DNA of 64,000 bases, taken from assembly GCF_018691265.1 (NCBI RefSeq), contig NW_024881272.1:21627323-21691322 (forward strand). Reading direction: 5' to 3'. The notes under the pieces were generated by a model. The model did no database searches and had not been told where the DNA came from. It was given only the letters and a program-made list of their open reading frames with translations. Positions 26,745 through 39,300 of this stretch are shown here, piece by piece (position 1 is the stretch's first letter; every line of letters starts with the position of its first letter). Both the position numbers and the translations under genes were made by a program. The stretch is from Tyto alba. Taxonomy: Eukaryota > Chordata > Aves > Strigiformes > Tytonidae.

Positions 26745-28182
26745 GTTCAAAATGGAATACTGCAATAGTATTGTAGTAGTGACAAGAAGAAGAGGTATTC
26801 AGGACAATTAATTTATTATTCTTAATCAGATTTTTTTTCAGCAATGTCAACTTTGCTGTGTCGTTTGTTTGTTTGCTTTTAATTAAAAAACAAATTTATT
26901 TTTTTCCTTAGGGGAAAAGGGTTTTGAAATAAAAAATGCCAGCTCACAGTATGAACACTGCTAACATGCCTATTCTGTGAAGCAAAGCTATATTTAAGAT
27001 ATCTTGAGCCAGTTGCAACCTGTAGAAGGAGAAAGAGTCTGATTTCTTAGTATTTTATATTTTACTAATGTAGAAATATAAGAGAACTCATTGGATTCAA
27101 AATTCAGGCCTGTCTTCTGAGATACTTACCTTCCAATTTCAGCAATGTATGCCTGAGGCATTCACAAAGGCTATTTGCATAATCAATGTGGCGCTGGATC
27201 CAACCTATAAAAGAGAGGCTTTTACTCACTTGGAACTAACAGTAGAAATGAGTCTACACTTCTAAAGAAAAATTCTTCATCTATCAAGATTTTAGACAGC
27301 ATCACAAACAAAATATGTATATATTTTACTGATAAAGGCACAACCACACATTGATACAGTTATGGCTTGAAAACATATTAACTATTGAATAGGTCTTTGA
27401 ATGAAAGAACTGTGAAGTTTTCAGTTTTAATAATGCCCTAGTAAAGAATGAAGCAAGGAACTAAAATCACTCAAAACCATCATTTCTTATAGCCCCAAGT
27501 GTCAAGGGCATTCACTATGTTCTTGATAACCACAAACATTGACATCACTGGTGTTCCAGATCAACAGCTGTATATTTACTTGCTATGCTATTTCCTCTTG
27601 TGTGAGTGAAAGCAGTGTGAAAAGGTCATACAAAGTAAGCTACCATAGGTGTTGACTATTTTTGTTAGTTTCAGAAAACTAGAAGTCTCTTTTTTTATTC
27701 CCATTGCTTCAAATGTTTTTCTATGTCTGTACTAAGAAAAAAAGATTGGCCGAAGGAAATGAAGCTAAACTTTATGGGCAGATGGAGTGAAATGACATTT
27801 AAAAAGTCAAGGACCCAACTCCTATGGACTTTAAATAGTAACTGAGTACTCAGTTGCCCTTACTTCCTTTGAAAATCACTTGCTTCACTTACTCTACTAT
27901 TTCCTTGATTTTAATGAGTAATCAAGAACAGGAATGTCATAATCTTGAAAAGAAGGATAAATTAGAGTGAGTTCAGAAATTGTGAAGGAAACTCAAGACT
28001 AATACGATGAAGTTTAAAATTTTTCTTGAAGGGGGAAATATTGCAACTGTCTAAATTTATGTGCCAGGTCCAAAAATAGATTCATTTACCATTTCTACAA
28101 TGTTCCTGATACCTTCTGACAACTTCAAGTAATTAGCAGCAAAACGGACCATGTTCAAATTTAAAGAAACACCTTATGAACA

Positions 28183-28236
28183 CCATTGTGAGTCCTGACA
28201 TTGAAAACATCATTGTGAATCCTGACCTTGAAACTT
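28183..28236. repeat. Imperfect 28-bp tandem duplication
   Basis: Two adjacent copies share CATTGTGA.TCCTGAC.TTGAAA, starting near 28184 and 28211, with two to three substitutions between them. It is a small local duplication with no evident function. Confidence 0.7.
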
Positions 28237-28853
28237 TCTGGTGCTTAACAGGGTAATTTTCCCCATTCAAAGATTTAATTAATTTCCACAATAGAATTTT
28301 TTTTTTATTTTACTTTAATAATTAAAAAAAAAAAAAAAAAAAGCGTAGTTCAATAGGAAGAACTTAAAAATACAACCTTATTTTACAGTCCAGTTTTTTG
28401 AAGTTAGCTCAGCAGCTACTAGGCCACCTGGTTGCTTCTACCCCTTCTGCAGCAACATCTTACTCACAGCATGGGATTGTCAAGTCTTGAGGTCTTGTCA
28501 CATTTCCTGCTGAGTAGCAAGGTGCAAGTCAAGCTGCCACTGATCTTGTAAAATCAGCTGCTTCTGTTTCATTAGAGCATTTTTGATAAAGTTTTTGTCA
28601 TTTCAGTTTTTATAATTAGTTCATGCTGAAAAATAACACAGTTGTTAGATTATTAAGCTATTTCTTCAGCCTTCCATGTCATAGAATACTCTTAAGGTAA
28701 CCTTTCATTCAGTTTTCTAGTGCGTAACTTCTGCACTGTGAGGTTGAGATTCTTGGACATAATAACCATTCAGGGTAGGTGTAGACTTAGTATTACAATG
28801 TTTTTCTCTCGTTTTGACATGCCTCTTGTCTTCAGGTGAAATGCTTCCCAAAA

Positions 28854-28880
28854 CCAATCAGTTAACAATGCAAAACCAAT
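28854..28880 (+). promoter_or_regulatory. Paired CCAAT motifs, 22 bp apart
   Basis: AAAACCAATCAG occurs twice in the same orientation, with CCAAT at 28854-28858 and 28876-28880. A separation of about two helical turns is compatible with paired NF-Y binding. No TATA box, CpG enrichment or transcript evidence accompanies it, so the regulatory reading is speculative and a small duplication is an alternative. Confidence 0.25.
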
Positions 28881-29497
28881 CAGGAGGAATATACAAGTTC
28901 CATGTTTTTGAAGGGGGTTGATCCAAATTTATCTTGCTTGCACAATGAACAACCATAAAGAGTCCAACAAAAGGAATGGTTCTTAAAACCACTTTCTGGT
29001 GATTTTGATCACGAATTATAAGAACTATCAGGGCCACTTACCAGATGATATGAGTGGTTACAGGTCATACAAAACCTAAGTTCTAGATTCTGTGAAATCT
29101 GACTAATATAAGTATGTCTCTCATTTTTGGAAGACACATAACTACTAGCTAGCAGTATATCATCTATGAGTGTAGATACCTCCAATCCCCCTGCTTAAAA
29201 GTAAGGCACTCTATAAATGAGCATGGAATGTTGTACCACCTAGGGAAGCAATATAAGCTAAATTCTATAATCTAACAGTTAAAATATTCAGCTGGAAAAA
29301 GACCAAGGTTTTGTTTCCAGTTCAGTGGACTACTTATTTATCTTCCATTAGATGGACATTTAATATGAAATCCAAACAAACCAGACAGTAGAAGCCAGAT
29401 CCCACTTCTTCTATAAGGTCAAATGACAAAGTAGTCACCTGATATGAAAGACTCTATTCCAACAGATATTCATTTACACATTCAAAGCCAAATTGAT

Positions 29498-29624
29498 TGG
29501 GCTTTGAGTAACCTGGTCTAATGGAAGGTGTCCATGCCCATGGCATGAAGGTTGGAACTAGATGATCTTTTTGGTCCTTTCCAACCCACACCATTTTATG
29601 ATTCTATGACCCCATGATTCTATA
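29498..29624 (+). mobile_element. CR1 LINE 3' end, 5'-truncated (~127 bp)
   Basis: The sequence GGGCTTTGAGTAACCTGGTC, followed by AACTAGATGATCTTT and TCCAACCCA, is the diagnostic avian CR1 3' tail. It ends in the ATTCTATG-type terminal repeat at about 29600-29624. Only the last ORF2/3'-UTR bases are present, the usual product of 5'-truncated target-primed reverse transcription. Orientation is opposite to the other CR1 copies in the window. It has a moderate number of substitutions and is not a very recent insertion. Confidence 0.9.
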
Positions 29625-32467
29625 CACTAACTGGAATAGCTTTATAAGTAAAATTGCAGTATTAGCTGCATACCTAATCTGAAATAACTTTCTGAAAGGT
29701 GGGAGACCTGGATTTCTATTTGTACGGATCAGGCAGGTTGAGAATCTGAAAGGTAGCTGTCAACATTTCAAGTCAGATTTTCAAGATCTGAACTAGAAGA
29801 GGGGTTTTTCCCTTGGAGATGGGGAGAATGATTTAATCATCAAGCTTCAAAAGATCTAAATGCTCCTGAGCAGATTCAGGTACCTTAATAGTTCTAAGAC
29901 TGGTTTGTCTTTCTAGCTTCTGAAGTCTGTTTATAGATATTTTTTCTGTTAATATATTTTTTGAGCCTGCCTATGAGCCTGATTGTCAGGAAAGTGACAT
30001 AAAGCATAGGTATTCATATGTGAAATTCCTCAGGGTATTCAATACCTGTATATCTTTAAAAATCTGGCCCTAATATGAGTCTGCAAGATCTGCAGGGGTC
30101 TCTCTGAATTAATATAAGAGGTCAGATAAACTGTGTGCTATCCTGTTTTCTTCTTGTGATTATAAAAGCTTCCCTCAAGTGTAAAGGCAGTGGTAGCTGG
30201 TTTTATTTTAGAGAGTAAGCTGCTAGGAACACTTCTGTCAAGAACTTTTTCTCAAAGCATATTTCTTCAGCATGGTCTTTCTCTAAACAAACTTTTTTCT
30301 GGCTATATTGTGACTTCCGTTGATTCTGTCTATCGAGAAGCTCTTCAGTGACCTTATAAATTATTAAATGGGTGGGTTTTGACTGGTAGGCTTACTTTGT
30401 AAGGGAGGCAGCAGGTGTGCCTGTAAAAGCCATAGTGGCAGACAATTACCATTTTAGGTTGACCATCTTCCATAGTGTAGCATTTCTAGAAAAATAAAGA
30501 CTGATTTTAAAAATATAAACTTATCTATTTTCTGAATCTTTATATGTATTACACATATTTAAACTTAACTCTTTTTTTTTTTTTTTATGAAGAATATCTC
30601 TATATGGAGATCCAGAGTGCTTCCTTCTACACAGGTTACAACTAATCTTATAACCATGAAAATTAAGATATTGTAGATAATTCTATTCTTCACCAGAGTG
30701 ACTCTATAGCAATACCATCCACAGTTTCACACATGTATGGTATATTGCAGAAAGGGACATATTTTATGAGTAACTTTCAACCCAAGGAGGGCTTGAACAT
30801 GCCTAATGTGTCCAAAACATAACACAGCCTTTGGAGTTCTCTTGTGTTTTTTTTTTTTTTTTTTTAACTTTTCTTTAAGAATTAAGAATAAGTACTAAAG
30901 CAATATTTATTTTTATTCAAAATTCTAACTGTCTCCCGTGAGAAAAATAGATCCTGTTACTTTTAACTTCTCTACTTCAACAAATCCTTAACTTGTGGAG
31001 TCTAGTCTTTATCGTGAACAAAGTTATTTACTAAAGACCAATTAGTTACACTGTGATAAACCAAGGGGTTTGATATCACTGTAACCTGCTGAATAGAAGT
31101 CTTTCCAGTGTCATTTTTACCAATGCTTTCCTTAAAAATCATACTTTAAACAGCAGAATTTTCAAATCTAGTAGGCAAAAAAACAATTAATAAAAAATAA
31201 TTAAACAGCAATGGAATTACATTTTTTTTTCCTATTTGGCAGTTATATAAATAACATTATTCCATAACTGGAAAAAACAAAAGAGTTGTGATTCTGTACC
31301 AACTCTTTTGTTATTTTTTTAGGCCATAATTTCCTCAAATAAACGTTAAGTGGCCAAACATTTTCATATGCCTTAAAAAAAAAGCCCTGCTTCAGACACT
31401 GTCAGTGACAGTGGAGGTATGACAGTGAAGGTTCAGCACGTATTTAAAGTTAGTTTGTTCTATTGCACAAGGAAGGAAATAAGTTGCAGGTTTTGGGTTT
31501 GGGGTTTTTTTTTGACACAGTAAAGAAAGTATCTTTTCAAAGTGCCTGAGAATAGCTTCTGCCAGAGATATATTTCCTTTTAGTTTCTACTATTACAATG
31601 CTACTATGAAGTTTAGTTGATGTATTTAAGCCATCCTTCTAAGAAAGGATCTATGAGAAAATAATCACCTCTCAGGAGAAAAACCATCTGCACTTTGATT
31701 GGCATTCCTACTTTGTCTTAAAAGAGCTTGCAACTCTGTCCTTGAGGGTTATCCTTCACCTTGTCTTCTGAAAAAAGTGTTGTTCAGATGCTACTCCAAA
31801 ATGTGTTCACACTGCAGAGGGTATACATAAGTTTCAAATACTTTCTACTCACAAGTAACCAAAGTTAACTAACTTAATTCCCATGTTTTCTTTTTTTTTT
31901 TTTTTTATGAACTGTATTTTTATTTTTTTTGCTAATCATTTTTTAGTGGATTTTATTCCTAACTGGAAAATTATTTGAATATGCCTGGACTTTATTCTAG
32001 TTTGATTAGTCCTTGCTTAGACAAATCTCATATTGGTCAGAGAACTCACTGAGCTTTGACAGATACATGATATGATATGATATGTAAACTTTTAATAACA
32101 ACTTCAAATTATAGGCCAAATATGAGGTAATACTGGCTTCTGGCCACTCCAAGCCAAAAGACTTTCCTGCCAAAGATGGAGATATTAAGTTTAAATCTGA
32201 CCTTGAGATGTAGAAGTTTGTTAAAAGCCATCTTAGTTGTCAGTTGTGTGGTCAGATGGGAAGTAGTTCACTTGCGTTGTCATATGAATGAATGTGCAGG
32301 AACTCCACAAGGTCTTAAGTCTACCCTAGTCTTCTGGAGAAGGTTATGAGGAAATACACAAAGCTGCAATGGTGCATCACTGGAGGCTGGACAGTTGAGT
32401 AGTTCATAGCACAGCATTGTCCAAATAATTCTGAGCCTTTCCTAATTTATCAGGGTGATAGATCTTA
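29625..32467. other. AT-rich non-coding block, no gene recognised
   Basis: Contains T15 (30572-30586), T19 (30847-30865) and T16 (31891-31906) runs. It also holds a 13-bp-arm inverted repeat (31276-31312), a TGACAG-rich palindrome (31397-31413) and a short ATATG repeat (about 32067-32084). No exon or transposon is recognised. Confidence 0.65.
31276..31312. repeat. Perfect inverted repeat, 13-bp arms, 11-nt loop
   Basis: AACAAAAGAGTTG (31276-31288) and CAACTCTTTTGTT (31300-31312) are exact reverse complements. One mismatch further out, three more A-T pairs extend the stem. The left arm follows an A tract and the right arm leads into a T tract. No RNA family is recognised. Confidence 0.8.
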
Positions 32468-33350
32468 AAATCATAAAAACATAGAATGGTTTGGTTTGGA
32501 AGAGACCTTAAAGACGATCTAGTTCCAACCCCCTTGCCATGGGCAGGGACACCTTCCACTAGACCAGGTTGCTCAAAGCCCCCTCCAACCTGGCCTTGAA
32601 CCCTTCCAGGGAGGGGGCAGCCACAGCTTCTCTGGGCAACCTGTGCCAGGGTCTCACCACTCTCACAATGAAAAAAAAACCTTCCTTATATCTAATCTAA
32701 ATCTACACTCTCTCATTTTAAAGCCATTACCCCTTGTTATGTCACTACATGTTCTCATAAAAATTCCCTCTCCAGATTTCCTGTAGGCACCCTTTAAGTA
32801 CCAGAAGGCCACTATAAAGTCTCCCTGGAGCCTTGTTTTCTCTAGGCAGAACAACCCCAACTTTATCAGCCTGTCCTCTTAAGGGAGGTGCTCCAGCCCC
32901 CTGATCATCTTTGTGGCCTGTTCTAGACCCTCTCAAGCCGGTCCATGTCCTTCTTATGTTGGGGGCCCCAGAGCTGGAAACAACACTGCAGGTGGGGTCT
33001 CACGAGAGAAGAGTAGAGGGGGAGAATCCCCTTTCTTGACCTGCTGTCCACACTCCTCTTTATGCAGCCCAGGATACAGTTGTCTTTCTAGGCTGCAAAC
33101 GCATGTTGCTGGCTCATAGTCAGTTTTCCACTCACTAATACCCCCAAATCCTTCTCCACAGGGCTGCTCTCAATCCACTCATCACCCAGCCTGTATTTGT
33201 GCTTGGGATTGCCCTGACCCATGTGCAGGACCTTGTACCTGCCCTTGTTGAACTTCATGAGGTTTGCATAGGACCACCTCTCAAGCCTGTCAAGGTCCCT
33301 CTGGATGGCATCCTTTCTCTTCAGCTTGGTGTTGTCCAAGATCCTTACGC
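32468..33350 (-). mobile_element. CR1 LINE, 5'-truncated copy with ORF2 C-terminus (~0.88 kb)
   Basis: The element reads on the minus strand. Its 3' end, with degraded ATAGAATC-type tail, is at about 32468. Next comes the diagnostic CR1 tail around 32490-32560, then coding sequence for the C-terminal part of ORF2 up to about 33345. The upper boundary is a 5' truncation inside ORF2. No flanking target duplication is evident, which is common for CR1. Confidence 0.93.
32508..33345 (-). pseudogene. CR1 ORF2 reverse transcriptase C-terminus, inactivated
   Basis: Reading from 33345 downward, the frame gives conserved CR1 blocks: [24 protein letters not shown]-type [31 protein letters not shown] and MSQQHAFAA. 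Then come LGCIKRSV, VRPHL, LWGPQHKKDMDRLERV and YLKGAY. The ORF ends in the usual LELD-rich C-terminus near 32508. Two CAG codons have become TAG (33090-33088 and 32925-32923). One base is missing just after the second stop (about 32915-32921), so later blocks lie in another frame. The catalytic core of the reverse transcriptase is outside this truncated copy. It is a dead retrotransposon remnant with no host role indicated. Confidence 0.9.
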
Positions 33351-36300
33351 CAAAGACTATAAAATTGTTTTATAAGGTAGATCATTTTGTTGCATGGTCA
33401 CAATAAGATTTTTGTTCTTTGAAAACTTTTTGAATCATTGAACATGCCAAAAAAAAAACCCCGATACTTGTTTGTGGGTGAAATAAAAACTTTCTAGGCT
33501 TTAAAGTGAATTCAAAAAGAAAGTTCACACTTTTAGGGTTTGCAAGAATAGACATAAGAACAAACTTGCAAGTTTGTTTGTTTGGGTTTTTTTGTTATTC
33601 TTCCAGTCTTACCATTAGATCAAAATATTTCAGAGAGCAAGAATAAGTTATAGCATATGTATTAGGACAGTTGTCTAAATATATCTAACAGATGTTGCAG
33701 GAAATAAAAAAATTGTTTTAATTTTTAAATTTTGGCACAGTAGTAACTTTTTTATTCCTCCTAGTCCTACTGAAAAGTTAGGGACAATCAGCATAGCCAG
33801 TCTGATGTGTTTCCCCTAACTTTGCTATTTAAAAGAAAATTGATTTGTATGCGTGCACATGCCTAATCCGGTTATTGAATACCCTAGCCAAATCAATGTA
33901 GATTGATTATCCATGAAAAGTGGGTTAATTGAAATATAGCCATTTATACAAACGGCTAGTAGATATTTTACTATATGTAAATCTGAAGTTGATACACTTT
34001 CCTGCAAAATAAAACATAGTGAAAACAAGTATATTGATTCACATTAAAGTTGATAAATCTATTAATTAGTGTAATTTAATTGTCTGCAAAATTAGTCACT
34101 AAACAGTAGGAGAAAATAGGCATTTATTATAACTGTCTGTGTTAGAGCGAATGAAAGATTTTATTGAGTGTTATAGAAATAAATCTCAATTTCCCATATA
34201 TATGTATTGCAACATAGATGGTGTCATTTACAATCACAGAATATACTATGAAATTATAATAAATAACTATTCACATTATCATGTTAGTTAATTATCAGAT
34301 TTACTGTATTCAGCAGTCCATGTTATAGGGCAGTTGCAAGTAAAAACCACATAAAAGAATTCATTATCAATAGGAGAAAAGAGGACGTAATTGAGAAATG
34401 CCAGCCAGTGTCTGAATCTTCAATAGAAGAAAAATGGACCCTATCGCTAAATGCCAACTGTGGCCATGTTCTGTAATTTTCTTTTTGAGGACACTAAACA
34501 GCAGACTGGATTAAAAAGGAACTGGCAAAGCCATTATCTTTCACTTTCAATAAAAAAGCACCGTGTCCAAATGAAAAATGCCAGACTTCATCCCTCCTTG
34601 CTTGAGGAAAATAGTAGAACCAATTAAAAAAAGCCTGGTCAGTACATCTTCTGCATTTTATACTTTCTAGGAAAGAACAATAGAACATGAAGCCATTAAA
34701 AAACTGCAATAGCAAAAGTAAGTTCTCATGAACCGCAAATAGGAAATGGGGAGCAGGATTTCAAAACAAAATTAAAGATTGGAATATGGCCACTCAATAG
34801 GTCTGATGAATGTGTTTGACTAGTTTTGATGTTCCTCATACATGTAAAATGCTATTTTTCTTCTGAAAGAGAAGACCTCTAAGAAATGTCAGCATCAAAA
34901 CTTAAAATAGTCATTTTGTTTCATTGAATTTCAACATAGGAATAGCCATATCCTATAGTTTCTTAGGTTGGTCAATAATATTTGCTTCACCATTTGTAGA
35001 TTACTTGCACTCTCTAAATTGAAGGAGAAATGGCACACAAGATTGTTTAGTTTCTTTATTCAGAAAAATCCAGAAGCCTTTGATGGCTACCAGTTACGAA
35101 TATGGCAGTTTCCAAGCAGAGATACTTTGTCAACAGTGCTCATCACAAACATTTTCCTTCCACAGAACTTACTAAAACCAAGCCATAATCCATGGTCTAA
35201 TGTCACTAGTTAAAAATTGTGACTATTTTGCTTCTGATTGTAATTCATGCTGGGTACAGGAAATGCCCAGTTTCTGGGCATCATTTGGGATGAGAATGCC
35301 CTAACAGCAGCTTTTTGTTACCAGCTGACTCAAGCAATTTTCATTATGCATTGAGATTTCATGCAAGAGGGATATAACAATGTTTTTCCCTGTAAAATCA
35401 CACAGTTCCAGACTAACTTTGTGGTATACCCAGGATCACTTAACGTCACTTCTAACTTCACTTAACAGAATGGTTTGTTCTGCATGAATTTCATTTGCCA
35501 CCTCAGTTTAGGTATTTCTACATGGAGAGTGTCCTTTATCACTCTGGAATCACAGTACTAAGGTGTCATAGAAGCAGAATTAATCTCTGAAAGAAATTAT
35601 GCAAATTCATTAGTTAGATGTCATGAAATAAAACACACAATGGTCTGTGCTCATCCAAGATCAGCTGGGAAGCAAGGGCATTTGCAGTTTGTAAAGGTGA
35701 AGGGACTATATCTGAGAAGTTATTCAGTAGATGCTGTGTTTAGAAAAAAAAAAAATCCCTTTTGTGATCTCAGTAGTCTGCCACTCCCTCTTTGAGTGAA
35801 AACAAAATCTAGTTAAATACTCCTGCAGCTATACTCTGGCATTCTGCAGCAGAGCAGTGACAAGGAGAGAATTACAGATTACTCTTGACCGCATTACTTC
35901 TCATAATGACCTTGATTCCTCGTCTCTGTCCTTTTCTTAAGTTATTGTATGTGCAGAAATCCACAAAGGATATGAGAAATACTGTCACTGAAAGGGAACA
36001 TAGATGAGTAAGCAGCTATGAATTTCTGTAAAACAAGGCCACATATTTGCTAAACAGATACTTTGTCCTTTTCTGAGCCCTCAGAATAGCAATTTGTTAA
36101 TGAAAGTTTTGAAATACCAACAATGAGATGTCCATTCATGACACTGCAAAACTACATTATCTCTCACCTTGTGTCAACAAGTCATAGTACAGCATCATAT
36201 CTTACAAATGTCATATAGCCAGTAGACATTCATTGCATACACTACATCACTCTTCACTCTCATAACAGCTGTTCGTCACTCTTAGAAGAATAAATAAATA

Positions 36301-39300
36301 AATAAAACATTTTTGTTGGTGATAATTAAGCAGCAACATCCATTTTCTGTGCAGTTGTTATAATAAGTTTGTGATCGTTAGATTGGGTTTTTTATGCTAA
36401 TTGTTTAGATGGTTGTGCTCATGCATACATCATCTAATGCAAATCCTCTTCAATCTGTTGCTAAGCAGTTATTGTTACTGTGGATATTGTGAAATGGTAA
36501 CTACCTGAAATAAATAAAACAGAAAAAAGATACGTTCCTGAATTCCATAAACATTTCTCACACATGATATTTTCTCATCTTAGCATATTTATCTCAATAT
36601 CTATTTTTAAAACTTAAATCCTCTATAGGAAAACTGCAGGATATAAAGGTCTAAGATCTATCTATTAATCTTTTCATAGGTTTCTAATGTTGGGTGAGTG
36701 GCTTGTGTGTAAGAGAGAATTCATGCTGACTTACTCAAAGATTACTTGTTCCCAGATAGTTCATTTTTTGATCCACATATACAATAAACACAGAAGAAAG
36801 GAAGTTTTGAAGTTCAAATTTCTCTTGGAACTGACAGTTTAATAAGAAACCATGGTTGTCTGTTACCTCCCTATTATAATTTATACAATACGAGTCTTTG
36901 AAATGGGGACTGAAAAGCACAGGCAGGCTTCATACTAAGAGGCTATCATCTTCATTTAATCAATACTACAAAGATAAAAGATCACAAAAATTATATTCTG
37001 TAAATGCCCCTGTATAGTGTTGAAATAAAGTTAATTTCATGAATGGAGGTCATTTCAAATGCATGTTTGTTTGGATAACTGATAAGAAGATGCATTAGTA
37101 TGTATCAAGGGGAGAATTTCTTGTTGCTGAGGGAAGATAACAGCGTTTTGCTTTCCACACACTCTGCTCACACGGTTGCCTACTAATTGATTAATTGACC
37201 ATCTATTATACTTCTCTATTGTACTCAACCTTCCAGCAAATTAAATAATCCTGTTCTCAAATTGTTGCTAGTGGCAGTGGAAGTTCAGTCTATTTCAGAA
37301 ACATTGTAGTCTGAGGAGAGCTATAAACAGTGGCACGTTATTTTTTATGAAGCTTTACAATGAGTATCATAAATATCTGATTATTTTAATTGAGTCTTAG
37401 TAAGATATTTAATCTCTATTGATTACATGGAAAATAATAAAATTGTATCTATTTAACACCTGTGAAAGGCAAAGTAGGTATTTATTACATAGATTTTAAC
37501 ATTAAGTAAATATATGCAGTAACACCTTCGGGTTTATGTATTTAACACACAATTGTTGCATTTTATATGCTTTTCCCCAGCTCAAAAACATTAGAGCAGA
37601 TATTTCAAACAGCTACATGGTACAGTGTAGGTTAAAGACCAACTGAATATCCAAAATATAGTAAGTGAGATTTTAAACCCATCACATTGATATGTATCTG
37701 TTATGTAGCCACTTATCATCAGTAAGTAGTTTATTTAAATATTGTTAATCATGAGCATTTAACATTCAACATACGGGTGCTGTCTCAATGAAAAATTAAA
37801 AGCTGCTTTGAGACTCTGTATTCAATGTAAAGAAGTACTACAGTTTTCTTACAAGGTTAGAAATGTCTGTGTTAATAAAGGGGAGAAACCAATATTGCAA
37901 ATAACCAGTTATCTTCATCTTGAGCCTTTTCAAATTCACACCAGAAAAGCATTGGTGATTTTAGATGGGTTTAAATTATAAAATTAAAGCTATGTAAATA
38001 TACAGTTTTCATAAACCACAGGCAAGTATAAATGCCTAATGTGGCTGATTGGATATACCTTTGATTGAATAGGCTAGCAGTCCTTGTAAATGCATAGGGT
38101 AAATAATATATATCTCTTGTGTAATTGTCTGAACACCTTGATTTGTATTTTAAGACTTTATGGTTAAAACATAATGCTCATGTATTGCTTTGTGTTAGTA
38201 TCCTGGCATGCTCAAATCTATATAATGTAAAGTTATGTTTGAGCAACTGAAACCCAATGACCGGAGAACTTGAACAGGAGGACACTTCGTTTATGGGCTC
38301 AGAAAGGGATTACAGTAATAGATAATCTGTTCAATCCTAGTAAAGAAGAACGCTACTAGACACTTATAGAGACACAATCATAGGGAAGATAGAAAACATG
38401 TAAGTTGGAGGGGCTGCTTAAATTTATCAACATCTAGTATTATATAGAAGTGCAGCAATGGCTTTCAGGATTGTGATTTACTGAAATACTTGCAAGATGA
38501 GGAATTTAGGTGCAAACAATAAAAAATGATGAGAAGATCTTTAAATCTGCCAAATTGAAATACTGAGATAATATGAAAGAATCAATGTATTACCTAGCAG
38601 AATGGAACAAACTCTACCCTAGGACTGAAAGGAAGAAACATTGGGCAGATTTAGAAGAGGTTAGAAAAGGTTAGAAAAAAATGCAGGAAGTAAAATCATT
38701 ATGCATATGACTAAATCTAGTTTGAGTTCATGTGAGTAGTTTTTATAACTACTCTAAATCCTGGCTGTCCTTACTGTATTCCCAGTGATGGACTGGTTTT
38801 GTAAGTGCAGCCAGACTTTTGAGTAGGTATCAAACTTTTTCACTGGTTGACTAGTGCAACTGGACCTTGTTCTCATTGTTATTGAATGAACTGTGGGTGT
38901 TTTCTCATTTTGTCAGGTTTTGGTTGAAGTTAGGATTCACTTGGAGGAAGCTTTGTTCAAGATGGAAGTTGATAATGTACCACAGTTAAATGGAGAAATT
39001 TACCTTATGTGTCTTTCCAAAGAGCCACATTCACTTAATTTTTTATTTGTTTATGCAGTGTATTAAAATAAAAATGATAAATGTTATAATTGTTCCTTAC
39101 TCCATTGTACCCTCTGTTTCACTAAACATGAATCTAATCAAGTGTATAAGATTCCAAATTTAGGATTTCTAAAAATTCTGTAAACCTAGAGTTCTGTATA
39201 TGTCAATCCAGATTAGCTATAATACATACCAGAATATGACACACTTCATCTAGAAATTTGCTTTCTCAAAATTCAAAATTAATACATAAGTATTTTTAGC

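Larger units (their letters stand above)
26745..29497. other. AT-rich non-coding block, no gene recognised
   Basis: Returns at once to ordinary AT-rich sequence after the array. It holds an A19 run at 28324-28342, an imperfect tandem duplication near 28183-28236 and a pair of CCAAT motifs at 28854 and 28876. No exon is recognised. Confidence 0.65.

Noticed and set aside
22849..26850. Open reading frames of 1,333, 1,282 and 1,258 codons encoding GRKE or LPSF repeats
   Set aside because: CCTT/GGAA has no stop codon in any frame, so these frames follow from the microsatellite. There is no non-repetitive domain, only short unique ends.
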